Source: Bacteroidales bacterium | GTDB taxonomy: Bacteria; Bacteroidota; Bacteroidia; Bacteroidales; UBA932 | NCBI GenBank assembly: GCA_016290415.1 | Contig: JAEETP010000005.1 | Location: 1-64,000 of the forward strand | Length of the DNA: 64,000 bases | Reading direction: 5' to 3' | The notes under the pieces: model-generated | Seen by the model: the letters and a program-made list of their open reading frames with translations, nothing else | What the model was told of the DNA's origin: nothing | Database searches by the model: none | In this document: piece by piece, positions 9,279 to 18,180 of the stretch | How positions within the stretch are numbered: position 1 is the stretch's first letter | Layout of the letters: each line of letters opens with the position of its first letter | Position numbers and translations under genes: made by a program

Positions 9279-12200
9279 ATGAAGAGAAAACACATATTGT
9301 TATTGGTAATCGGCCTTATCCTGGCTGCGGCATTCCCGCCGCAACTAAAGGCACAGATTGCAAAGTATACCGTCAGCGGCACCGTGACCGACACCAAGGG
9401 TGACCCTCTGGCAGGCGTTTTTGTCTATGTCAAAGGGACCGAAAACGGCACCACGACCGACCTTGACGGCAAGTACAGCATAGGCATTCCGGTGTCCGGC
9501 ACTCCGGTGCTCGTGTTCCAGTACATAGGGATGGAAAACCAGGAGGTCAAGATATCCAAGTCTCAGACGCTGAACATAAAGCTCAAGGGTGACAATACGC
9601 TTGAAGAGGCCGTCATCAGCGCCGGTTACGGTCTTGCACAGAAGCGTTCCGATATGACCGGTTCCGCATTCCAGGTCAATTCCGAGCAGTTCAAGACTTT
9701 GCCTGCGTCCCGCGTGGACAATCTTCTCCAGGGTATGGTGCCCGGCTTGGATATCCAGGAGGGCGACTATACCACCGCCCGCACCCGCTATTCCATCAGA
9801 GTCAGGGGAGACGCTTCGCTCAACGCCAGCAGCGAGCCGCTCTGGATTGTGGACGGAGTGCCCATCTATACCGGCACCCAAGGTTCGTTAAACGGTGTCA
9901 GCTACACTGTGAGCCCGATGTCCTTTATCAATCCCGACGACATTGAGTCCATCACTGTGCTCAAGGATGCCGCCACCACCTCTATCTATGGCGCCGACGG
10001 CGCCAACGGCGTTATTCTGATCACCACCAAGCAGAGTAAGGGCGACGGCCATCTGCACGTGAGTGCCTCTATGAAATACGGCATTTCCAGAGTGGATAAA
10101 TCCACCCTCATCAAGCTGCTCAATGCCGAGCAGTGGTGGACTCTGGCCAAGACCAGCTGGGTCAATGCCGGCTATGACGTGGCCTACTTTCCATATCAGG
10201 ACAATGAGTATAATGCTTACTCCACTACTGACACCAACTGGTACGATGTATATATGGGCACCGGCAATATGCGGGAGTTCAGCATAAATGTGGATTCCGG
10301 CAGTGAAAAGGCCAAGCACTATCTTGCCCTGAACTATTATGGCGAGGATATGGTGCGCAAGGGCAACGACCAGCAGCGTTTTTCAATTCGCGACCGTTCC
10401 CAGTTCAAATTCAACAAGCGCCTGTCGCTGGATATGAATCTTGCCCTCTCGTATAACATAAACAACATCGCTACGGTTTCTGATTCATATTTCCGCACCA
10501 TCCCCATCTTCTCTCCGTACGATTTGGACGGAGTGACCCCGAGGCTGTATAATTACTATAGTGACGCCACTGACTCTTACAGCCCTTCGCTCAGGAAATT
10601 TGTTTATTCCGGTGTGGCAAACCGCGATTTGAGCGACAACCAGCAGAGAGGTATGCAGTTTGACGGCAACGCCACACTGACCCTGGATATAATCAAAGGT
10701 CTGAAGTTTACCTCTATGTTCGGCGTTAATGCCATCAATGCACTGGAGCTGTTATATTATCCCAAGACTACTCTTGATGGCCAAACCAGCTACGAGCAGG
10801 ACGGTAGTTCCCGCCGTGCAGGCGTGTTTGATTTTACCTGGAACAACATAGACCGCTTTAACTTTGACCGCACCTTCGGTTCACATCGCGTGGGCGCCCT
10901 GCTGGGTATCGAGTTTGTGAATACCGAGAACCGCACTCTCAATGCCACCGGCAGCGGCTTTGCAAACGACCATATCAAAGAAATCACTTACTCTATTGAT
11001 GCCTCCAGAAAAGGATCTTCCACTGCCACTAATTCCCGCTCCCTTTCTTATTTGGCAACGGTGAATTATTCATTCGCCAATCGCTATTATTTCTCTGCCT
11101 CATATCGCAGGCAGGGTAAATCGGGCTTCAGTACCTATGCCCGCTGGGGAGATTTCACTTCTGTAGGCCTCTCGTGGAATGTGCACAACGAGTCATTCTT
11201 TAACGTACCGTTTATCAACCGTCTCAAAATCAAGACGAGCTACGGCAACAGCGGCAATTCCAGAGTTGATTCTGGCGCAGCCTACGGTACATATACCTAT
11301 GGCAGCGGATCATACTACGGCGGGCTGATGGGTGCAACCCAGGGCTCGGCTCCCAACCCGGGTTTGAGCTGGGAAACAACCTACATCACAAATGTCGGCC
11401 TGGATTTGGGCTTGTTCAACGACCGCATCGACCTGCAGCTGGAATGGTATGACAAATACACCAAGAACCTACTCTACGACGGACGCGTCTCTTCCATCAT
11501 CACAGAGGGCAAGGTGACCCGCAACGTGGGTGAGATGGAGAACCAGGGCTTTGAAATCCATTTGAATACCCGCAATATCGATACTCCCGAATTCAAATGG
11601 ACCACCGACTTCAACGGCTCGGTGAACCGCAACATAATCCGCAAGCTATACAAGGGAACCCACACCGGATTTTTCGATTATGTATGGATGGAAAATGCCA
11701 GCAAGGATGCCTGGTGGCTTAGCCGCTGGGCCGGAGTGGATCCCTCTACCGGCGCTCCTATGTGGCTGGATGCCGACGGCAATGTGACATTTGTCTTTGA
11801 CTACAACAACCGCGTGCTCCTGCCTCAGTACAGCAAGGAGCCCAACCTGAGGGGCGGTATGCGAAACATATTCACCTGGCGTGATTTCACATTCGTGGCA
11901 TTCCTTACCTATACCCTTGGCGGCTGGGAATTCAGAAGCTACGGGCAGGACGGCTACGACATTATCAGTTTCAACACTGTGGTGGAGGAGCTGGACTATT
12001 GGAAAGAGCCCGGAGACGTCACCAACAATCCCAAGCCCATTTATAAGGAATCCACCGGCGCCAGCCGCTCATCTACCCGTTTCCTTTACAGCAAGACCTG
12101 CCTGCAGTTGAAGAACCTGGTGGTGACCTACAATATCCCCAAGTCCTTCTGCAACAAACTCTCGCTGAGCAGTGCCACCGCTTCTATCATAGGCGACAAT

Positions 12201-12311
12201 GTTTATATGTGGACTCCGGACCAGAGCCGCACTCGCAACAGCTACAAGACTATGCGTTTCCCAGGCGGTCTGACCCGCAGCGTTTCTGCCCAACTCATTC
12301 TTAATTTCTGA
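9279..12311 (+). CDS. SusC/RagA-type TonB-linked outer-membrane transporter
   Basis: This 1010-residue outer-membrane protein has a signal peptide, a CarboxypepD_reg domain (about 30-105; SGTVTDTKGDPLAGVFV), a plug domain (about 115-245; SRVDNLLQGMVPGLDI, EPLWIVDGVPIY, VLKDAATTSIYGADGANGVI) and a 22-stranded barrel ending in LILNF. SusC proteins import oligosaccharides or peptides using TonB energy, with SusD as a lid. It follows the tricorn-like protease by 4 bp and precedes susD by 5 bp, so all are co-transcribed. No glycosidase is in the operon; RagA-like peptide import is the better reading. Confidence 0.95.
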   Translation: MKRKHILLLVIGLILAAAFPPQLKAQIAKYTVSGTVTDTKGDPLAGVFVYVKGTENGTTTDLDGKYSIGIPVSGTPVLVFQYIGMENQEVKISKSQTLNIKLKGDNTLEEAVISAGYGLAQKRSDMTGSAFQVNSEQFKTLPASRVDNLLQGMVPGLDIQEGDYTTARTRYSIRVRGDASLNASSEPLWIVDGVPIYTGTQGSLNGVSYTVSPMSFINPDDIESITVLKDAATTSIYGADGANGVILITTKQSKGDGHLHVSASMKYGISRVDKSTLIKLLNAEQWWTLAKTSWVNAGYDVAYFPYQDNEYNAYSTTDTNWYDVYMGTGNMREFSINVDSGSEKAKHYLALNYYGEDMVRKGNDQQRFSIRDRSQFKFNKRLSLDMNLALSYNINNIATVSDSYFRTIPIFSPYDLDGVTPRLYNYYSDATDSYSPSLRKFVYSGVANRDLSDNQQRGMQFDGNATLTLDIIKGLKFTSMFGVNAINALELLYYPKTTLDGQTSYEQDGSSRRAGVFDFTWNNIDRFNFDRTFGSHRVGALLGIEFVNTENRTLNATGSGFANDHIKEITYSIDASRKGSSTATNSRSLSYLATVNYSFANRYYFSASYRRQGKSGFSTYARWGDFTSVGLSWNVHNESFFNVPFINRLKIKTSYGNSGNSRVDSGAAYGTYTYGSGSYYGGLMGATQGSAPNPGLSWETTYITNVGLDLGLFNDRIDLQLEWYDKYTKNLLYDGRVSSIITEGKVTRNVGEMENQGFEIHLNTRNIDTPEFKWTTDFNGSVNRNIIRKLYKGTHTGFFDYVWMENASKDAWWLSRWAGVDPSTGAPMWLDADGNVTFVFDYNNRVLLPQYSKEPNLRGGMRNIFTWRDFTFVAFLTYTLGGWEFRSYGQDGYDIISFNTVVEELDYWKEPGDVTNNPKPIYKESTGASRSSTRFLYSKTCLQLKNLVVTYNIPKSFCNKLSLSSATASIIGDNVYMWTPDQSRTRNSYKTMRFPGGLTRSVSAQLILNF

Positions 12312-12316
12312 CGACA

Positions 12317-13777
12317 ATGAAAAAGCTTTTCATAATAATCGCTGCCAGCCTCTCCATTGCGGGCTGCACATCGTTCCTGAACGTTGAGACTTTGGGCAAG
12401 AGCACCATATCAGGCTTCTTTGCCGATATAGATGGCCTCCAGGCGGCCGGCCTTGGCCTTCACCGCCTTGTGACCGAGCTCTACGACGACGATTACATAC
12501 GCCTGGGCGAACTCCCCGCCGACAATATCTTCTTGTATCGCGTCAATTCTTCAGAGGCTATTCAGCTGGTGTATGACTTCAGAAGTATGCCAGCCGACAA
12601 CTCCGGCTATCCGTATAACTTCTGGAAGCACGCCTACGAAGTTTGCACCAACGCCAATAACATCCTGTTTTACGGCGAACAACTGTTAAAGAGTTTCCCC
12701 GAATCGGCCGATATAATCAACCGCCATTTCGGCTATGCATACTTTGCCCGCGCGTTGGCAATCTTCAACCTGTGCAATGTTTATGCGATGCCCTATGACT
12801 ACACTGCAGATGCTTCGCATATGGGCGTGGTTGCCATCAATTATATCCCGGGCTTCGATGCTGAACTGCCCCGCGACACAATGAAGAAGTGCTATGATCA
12901 GATAATAGCAGACCTGAAGAAAGGCATTGAATGCTTTGGCGACGATGCCGCCCGCACCCCCACATACTTTTCCGGCTTGGCTTGCAAGGCACTTCTGGCG
13001 CGCGTTTATCTCTATATGAAAGACTATGAGAATGCCGCCGCCTGTGCCAAGGAGGTTATGGACGTTGTGCCATTGACGCCCCGTAGCGAATATGTGGATA
13101 TGTTCCGCAAGGCGCAGAATTTCCCGGGAGAGGCCATCTTCAGGCTGAACACATACGACAGCGGCAACAGTATGCGCAACTTCTGCAGCCCGCTCTCTCA
13201 GCAGGAGGCGGCTCCCGACGCTACTTTCCTGGCCTCCTTCCAGAATGGTGACATCCGCAAGGAATTGTTTACCTATGTGGGAGAGAAGGAAGACGGCGAT
13301 GAAGATGTCGGTAAGGTATACACGGCCATATGCAAGTATCTTCCCATCAAGGCGGGTGAATCCAAGAAAGAGAACCGCCGCTGCGACCATTTTGTGCTCA
13401 GGGTTTCGGAGATGTACCTGATTCACGCAGAGGCGCTGTGCCTGAGTGGGGGAGACCTCAATGCAGCAGCCGATGATGTAAAGGCTCTGAGAGCCCGCGC
13501 CCTTGGCAAGAATCCTTCTGAGATAGTGCTAAACTATTCCGGAACCGACGGCTTGGATAAGTTGATACAGGAAGAGCGCAACAAAGAGCTTTGCTTTGAG
13601 GGACACCGTTTCTTTGACCTGAAGCGCCGCGGCGAAGATATCGTGCGCCCCGCCACAACGTCATCAACACTTACCAAGCTGGAATATCCTGACTACAGAT
13701 ATGCACTCCCCATCGCCCAATTGGAGATGCAGTCAAACGATTCTATGAAACAAAACCCCGGTTATGAAGAAGAATAG
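12317..13777 (+). CDS. SusD/RagB-type surface lipoprotein
   Basis: This 486-residue lipoprotein has a lipobox ending in AGC after the MKKLFIIIAASLSI signal. The family pattern is present: a helical TPR-like framework, the SYFARALAIFNL-like helix (GYAYFARALAIFNLCN, near residue 140) and the C-terminal EERNKELCFEGHRFFDLKR signature (near 420-440). SusD caps the SusC barrel and binds substrate at the cell surface. Its 3' end overlaps the next lipoprotein gene by 14 bp, indicating translational coupling. The ligand cannot be predicted from sequence. Confidence 0.94.
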   Translation: MKKLFIIIAASLSIAGCTSFLNVETLGKSTISGFFADIDGLQAAGLGLHRLVTELYDDDYIRLGELPADNIFLYRVNSSEAIQLVYDFRSMPADNSGYPYNFWKHAYEVCTNANNILFYGEQLLKSFPESADIINRHFGYAYFARALAIFNLCNVYAMPYDYTADASHMGVVAINYIPGFDAELPRDTMKKCYDQIIADLKKGIECFGDDAARTPTYFSGLACKALLARVYLYMKDYENAAACAKEVMDVVPLTPRSEYVDMFRKAQNFPGEAIFRLNTYDSGNSMRNFCSPLSQQEAAPDATFLASFQNGDIRKELFTYVGEKEDGDEDVGKVYTAICKYLPIKAGESKKENRRCDHFVLRVSEMYLIHAEALCLSGGDLNAAADDVKALRARALGKNPSEIVLNYSGTDGLDKLIQEERNKELCFEGHRFFDLKRRGEDIVRPATTSSTLTKLEYPDYRYALPIAQLEMQSNDSMKQNPGYEEE

Positions 13778-14246
13778 ATTATTATTCGCGCTGCTGATAT
13801 CCTTGGCACTGCTTGCTTCTTGCCAGAAGCACGAGGAGATCTTTTTCGACACCCCGTTTGCCCGCATAGAAGATACCAACGGCCAGACCACTATGGTGAT
13901 AGACCGCACGCTTGACAATATCCTCACAGAGATACGCGTGGTGATAAGCGCCAGTAAAAACTATTTCACCGAACCCATTACCGTGGAGTATGAAACCATT
14001 GTGGGCGGCGGGCTTGAAGAAGGGGTGGATTTCAAGATTCAGCCCAGCCACCGCAGCCCAATCACGTTCGAGCCGGGGACATATGTTATGCCTATCAGGG
14101 TTATTTGGTATAAACCGGCCGATTATGACCCGAATAAAGATAATACTTTAACGCTCCGTCTTAGCGGAACCAGCGTGCCCGATATGATGCTGGGCGTGCC
14201 CGGTCCCGACAAGAAAAGAAGTGAATTTATTTATAAACAATTATAA
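13764..14246 (+). CDS. Small lipoprotein of the SusCD operon
   Basis: This is a 160-residue lipoprotein (lipobox LLASC near residue 19) whose start overlaps the susD end by 14 bp. The mature part is beta-rich, resembling the single Ig-like (Calx-beta or DUF4843/DUF1735-type) domains that often follow SusD; the family assignment is uncertain. It is probably exposed on the cell surface and helps bind the substrate of the SusCD complex. No catalytic motif is visible. Confidence 0.6.
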   Translation: MKKNRLLFALLISLALLASCQKHEEIFFDTPFARIEDTNGQTTMVIDRTLDNILTEIRVVISASKNYFTEPITVEYETIVGGGLEEGVDFKIQPSHRSPITFEPGTYVMPIRVIWYKPADYDPNKDNTLTLRLSGTSVPDMMLGVPGPDKKRSEFIYKQL

Positions 14247-14267
14247 ACTTTATTAACAACCGTCAAG

Positions 14268-16079
14268 ATGAAAAAACTTATTTCTCTTGCAGCCTGCATT
14301 ATGGCTGTGGTTATGGTGGCAGTATCCTGTACACCTAAGGACAAACCCGACGGAAAGTGCGAACTTACCTCATTCGACCTTTCTGCAAGCATTGCCGGCA
14401 CTATAGATGCCGCTGCAAAGACCATTACCGTGGTAATCCCTACATCTGTTACTTCCAACTCTTTTACCCCGACCTTCAAGGTTACCGACTATGACGTGGT
14501 GACTATAGGTGGCACTCCCGTTACCAGCGGAGAGACTGCCGTAATTTTAGCCGACGGTACAAAAGTGATTGTTGCCGACGAGGTCTCTGCAATGACCACC
14601 GAGTATATCATCAAGGTCATTTCCAACGACCAGAAGGCAGAACTCTTGGGCGTATCTTTCAAGGCTGCCGACAACTCTCTTCTTGCTGAGGATGTCACTC
14701 CCGATGCCATCGCTTCCGAGATGGTTGTCCGCGTGCCCGGCGAGGCTTTCCGCCAGGAGCTCACCGTGACAGTCGAGGCCGGTTTCAACGATGTCATCAA
14801 AGTCAACAACGAAACTGTTGCCAGCGGCTCTTCCATCAAGGTGGATACCAACTTCCCGATTGACATTACAGTGACCGACTCTGTGGACGGCGCTACTGCC
14901 AAGTATGTGCTCAAGGTCGGCAAGATCCTCAACTATGTGGTCTCTAAACTTGGAGTTTATGCAGAAGGTACTATGAATGACTTATCAATGACCTTAAATC
15001 CCAACGACAATCTGCCTTATTTCGCATATACCAGAAAACTCGAAGGCGAAAGCAACTGGGGCGTGTCTCTTGCCAAGTGGAATGGAAGTGCTTTTGAGAT
15101 GGTGGGACCTACAGGCATTGCAGATGCGAGTGGTAGAAGTGCATCCAAACCACAGGTCGCTTTTGCCAAAGACGGCACAACCTATGTCAAGTATCTTGCC
15201 GGCGAAGTGGCGTCTAAACCCACAGTTAAAAAACTTGACGCAGCCTGGACTCTGATAGGTGAGGCCGGTTGTGGTCTTACACACAATGCCAACACGAGCT
15301 ATGCTTATCCGTTCTATGTTGATCCCACAAGCAGCAAACCGGTAATATTTTGGTGCGGAAACACAAAGAATCAGGCTGATTACCGCACTATGAATTATGC
15401 CTCAGCCAATGGTGAAAGTTGGTCCACAGTCATTGTCACGGGATCTATTCCTGCATATGGTTCAGGTGCGACAACTACTTCTGGCATGTATTATACATCC
15501 TGTGCCGTAGAGAACGACGGGAAAATCTATATTGTTTCTTCGTTCAACCAATTCGGATATTATGTGCACGAAGTAAATGCTGACGGAACTCTTAAGACCA
15601 TTGTTGATAATTATCTTCCTGACAATGCTCCTTACGGTATAGGCAGCAATCTGCAAATGAAGCTTGGTCCCAATGGGACACTTTATGTGCTTGCAGTCGT
15701 CAATGCCGGAGATAATTCAATGCAGGTCTATACTGTCGATCAGAATGCAGGTACACTCAAACCCTACGGCGCTGGAAGTTCGGCAATTTCCATCGTGTCT
15801 ACCGGTGCAGAGGAAGACTATGGCATGGCTGTCAACCCTATCGATGGTCTTGTAGTATCTGTTTATGATACGGAAAAAGGTAAAGGTGCTCCCGTTTTTG
15901 CATATCTCGATGATAATTTGCAATGGAATACATTCGAAGTCGATAACCCGGCATTAAGCACTTCTGCATTTTATATGCAGTTTGACAAGACTGGGGAAAA
16001 CTGTTATGTGGCATACATGGCAGCAGATGGTATCAATCTCTACCGCATAGGTCTCGAGGCGGATATCCTCCCCGAATAA
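14268..16079 (+). CDS. Lipoprotein with DUF5018-like domains and a beta-propeller
   Basis: This 603-residue lipoprotein (lipobox VAVSC near residue 21) ends the protease-SusCD operon. About residues 30-215 contain two DUF5018-like beta-sandwich domains with the repeated pattern TxEYIIKV / TAKYVLKV. The remaining ~380 residues look like propeller blades with conserved aromatic and glycine turns. It probably serves as the operon's second surface ligand-binding protein. I recognise no enzyme motif. A strong terminator follows at 16105-16138. Confidence 0.7.
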   Translation: MKKLISLAACIMAVVMVAVSCTPKDKPDGKCELTSFDLSASIAGTIDAAAKTITVVIPTSVTSNSFTPTFKVTDYDVVTIGGTPVTSGETAVILADGTKVIVADEVSAMTTEYIIKVISNDQKAELLGVSFKAADNSLLAEDVTPDAIASEMVVRVPGEAFRQELTVTVEAGFNDVIKVNNETVASGSSIKVDTNFPIDITVTDSVDGATAKYVLKVGKILNYVVSKLGVYAEGTMNDLSMTLNPNDNLPYFAYTRKLEGESNWGVSLAKWNGSAFEMVGPTGIADASGRSASKPQVAFAKDGTTYVKYLAGEVASKPTVKKLDAAWTLIGEAGCGLTHNANTSYAYPFYVDPTSSKPVIFWCGNTKNQADYRTMNYASANGESWSTVIVTGSIPAYGSGATTTSGMYYTSCAVENDGKIYIVSSFNQFGYYVHEVNADGTLKTIVDNYLPDNAPYGIGSNLQMKLGPNGTLYVLAVVNAGDNSMQVYTVDQNAGTLKPYGAGSSAISIVSTGAEEDYGMAVNPIDGLVVSVYDTEKGKGAPVFAYLDDNLQWNTFEVDNPALSTSAFYMQFDKTGENCYVAYMAADGINLYRIGLEADILPE

Positions 16080-16104
16080 TCTTTATATAAATAGATTAAT
16101 GCTG

Positions 16105-16138
16105 AATAACCGGCCGCTGATTTCAGCGGTCGGTTATT
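16105..16138. terminator. Bidirectional terminator between the SusCD operon and murQ
   Basis: A 16-bp stem (AATAACCGGCCGCTGA at 16105-16120, TCAGCGGTCGGTTATT at 16123-16138) with a 2-base loop and one G-T pair has A- and T-rich ends on both sides. Its right arm overlaps the last codons of murQ. Confidence 0.9.
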
Positions 16139-16929
16139 TCGTCTATGACGGCGCGGACGCTGCCGTGCTCCAGAAGCAGAGCCTTGGCTTTTTCGTAGTC
16201 ACTGATGCCGGTTTCCGCCATAATCATACGGGTGCCGCGGTCCACCAGTTTCTTGTTGGTGAGCTGCATATCCACCATACGGTTGCCTTTTACGTGGCCC
16301 AGGCGAATCATTACTGAGGTGGAAATCATATTCAGGATCAGCTTGGTGGCTGTGCCCGCCTTCATACGGGTGCTGCCCGTCACGAACTCGGGGCCGACCA
16401 CGGCGATTATGGGAATCTCGGCGACCTTTTTAGAAGGGGCGTCCTGGTTGCAGGAGATGCAGGCTGTCAGCATCCCGATGTCGCGGGCGTGACGCAGCGC
16501 TCCCAGCACGTACGGGGCTCCGCCAGAGGCGGTTATGCCCACTATTGTGTCGTTTGGGGTAGGATTGAAGGCCTGGACATCTTCCCAGCCCTGACGGCGG
16601 TTGTCCTCGGCGCCCTCCACGGCCCTGCGGATGGCCCCGTCGCCGCCCGCAATAATGCCTATGAAGGCATCGTCAAGCCCGTAGGTCGGAAAAATTTCGG
16701 AGGCGTCGGTGATGCCAATGCGGCCGCTGGTGCCGGCGCCGATATAGAATACACGGCCGCCGCGGCGCATCCGCTCCACAATGCCGTCTACCAGCAGTGA
16801 TATCTGCGGAATGCAGCCGGCCACAATCTGCGGCACTTTGCAATCTTCTGTGTTTATGCCCTCCAGCAACTCCAGAGTGGACATTTTATCCAGGTCTGAA
16901 TACAATGAACTCTGCTCTGTCTGTTTCAT
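16123..16929 (-). CDS. murQ: N-acetylmuramic acid 6-phosphate etherase
   Basis: MurQ cleaves the lactyl ether of MurNAc-6-phosphate to give GlcNAc-6-phosphate and D-lactate during peptidoglycan recycling. It is a cytosolic SIS-domain protein of 268 residues, near the usual 270-300. Visible motifs are IGAGTSGRIGITDASE (the DASE glutamate is catalytic in the family), VEGAEDN, ITASGGAPYV and TGSTRMKAGTATK. It is the last gene of the lysC-dapB-dapA-ddh-MFS-murQ operon and overlaps the MFS gene by 4 bp. No MurNAc kinase gene is in the window. Confidence 0.95.
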   Translation of the reverse strand: MKQTEQSSLYSDLDKMSTLELLEGINTEDCKVPQIVAGCIPQISLLVDGIVERMRRGGRVFYIGAGTSGRIGITDASEIFPTYGLDDAFIGIIAGGDGAIRRAVEGAEDNRRQGWEDVQAFNPTPNDTIVGITASGGAPYVLGALRHARDIGMLTACISCNQDAPSKKVAEIPIIAVVGPEFVTGSTRMKAGTATKLILNMISTSVMIRLGHVKGNRMVDMQLTNKKLVDRGTRMIMAETGISDYEKAKALLLEHGSVRAVIDEITDR

Positions 16930-18179
16930 TGCTGTATCTTTTTTGCGTCCTTTTCAAAGAAGGCTATGCGGGCCAATATCAGGGCGAGGCTGGCCACAAC
17001 CCAGACGGCTGCCAGTGATGCGATGCCTCCGGAGAGGCCAAAGTTGTCGCTGATGATGCCCAGTATCCAAGGGGCAAGGGAGCCTATGCCAAAGCCGAAT
17101 AGGATGAGTATGGCAGACGACAGGGAGTAGTATTTGGCGTCGATCACGTCATAGAGCACCGCGTAGGTGCCGGCATCGAAAAAGGCCCTGAAAAAGCCGA
17201 ATCCGGCCAGCGCTGCGCAGACCAGTACAAAGCTGTGGGAAACGCCCATCAAAACTATGCAGGGCGATGCCAGCAACAGTCCGGCCGCCTGTACCAGCAG
17301 GCGGTTTTTGCGGCCGCCGTTTGCAGCGGCAATCCTGTCTGAGATGATGCCTGCCGCCAGCACGCCTATAAATGCTGCTGCGTGTGTCCAGAACATCGAA
17401 TGGAATCCGGCCGACGAGAGGCTCAGGTCGAATGTATCTTTCATATACTTCGGCATCCAGGTCAGATAGCCGTTCAGGCCAAAGATCAGGCCGCAGTAGG
17501 CAACCAGCATACATACGGCGGTGGGCACCTTGAAAAATGCCGCTATGGCAGAGGGCAGGGAAGGCGAATCTGCCTTGACGGCAGCCTGCGCGGGGTCGGC
17601 GGGCTTATCCTTGAGCCTTGCCGCCAGCACTGCAGTAAATAATATACCCAGTCCGCCGAAGAGGAAAAACGCATATTTCCAGCCGAAATTCTCTGCCATC
17701 CATCCCGCCAGAAAACCGCAGGTGATCACGCCCAGATAGTAGGATGTCTGGTGCAGCGACATCGCCCTGGCGCGGGTGCTGGAGTCGTGGTAACTGGCAA
17801 TGATGCCGGTGTAGGTGGGGCCGAACATACCCTGTCCCAGTCCCATACCGAAGCAGCGGAACAGAATCAGTGAGAAAATGCCGCCCGAGAAGCCGGTCAG
17901 AAGTGTGGCGGTGCTGAATATGAGCACGCTGATCCAGATCTGGCGGCTGCGGCTCAACCGATCGGCATAGTAGCCCGCAAATGGAACCACTATGGCGTAA
18001 AATACGTTGAACAGGGTAGAGAGCAGCCCCATTGTGCTGTCTGACGCCCCCAGGTGCTGCTGGATTTGCGGCAGCACTATATTGAATGCCTGCCTGTCGG
18101 CCTGATTCAGGAAAAAGGCCACCCAGAGAAGCATCACCACTTCCCACTTGTAGCCTTTGCGAGAAGTGTCCACTTTCAT
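16926..18179 (-). CDS. Major facilitator superfamily transporter, candidate amino-sugar importer
   Basis: This 417-residue inner-membrane protein has about 12 hydrophobic segments and the MFS loop motif GYYADRLSRSRQIW near residue 75. The N-terminal NQADRQAFNIVLPQI segment resembles the anion:cation symporter (hexuronate/phosphate) branch. It lies between ddh (1 bp gap) and murQ (4 bp overlap). By position it may import MurNAc or a wall fragment for MurQ; Tannerella forsythia is known to pair a MurNAc transporter (MurT) with MurK and MurQ. The substrate is inferred from context only. Confidence 0.75.
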   Translation of the reverse strand: MKVDTSRKGYKWEVVMLLWVAFFLNQADRQAFNIVLPQIQQHLGASDSTMGLLSTLFNVFYAIVVPFAGYYADRLSRSRQIWISVLIFSTATLLTGFSGGIFSLILFRCFGMGLGQGMFGPTYTGIIASYHDSSTRARAMSLHQTSYYLGVITCGFLAGWMAENFGWKYAFFLFGGLGILFTAVLAARLKDKPADPAQAAVKADSPSLPSAIAAFFKVPTAVCMLVAYCGLIFGLNGYLTWMPKYMKDTFDLSLSSAGFHSMFWTHAAAFIGVLAAGIISDRIAAANGGRKNRLLVQAAGLLLASPCIVLMGVSHSFVLVCAALAGFGFFRAFFDAGTYAVLYDVIDAKYYSLSSAILILFGFGIGSLAPWILGIISDNFGLSGGIASLAAVWVVASLALILARIAFFEKDAKKIQQ

Positions 18180-18180
18180 A

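Noticed and set aside
8417..9397. 326-codon antisense frame over the end of the protease gene and the start of susC
   Set aside because: It overlaps two well-supported genes on the other strand and shows no recognisable domain or promoter.
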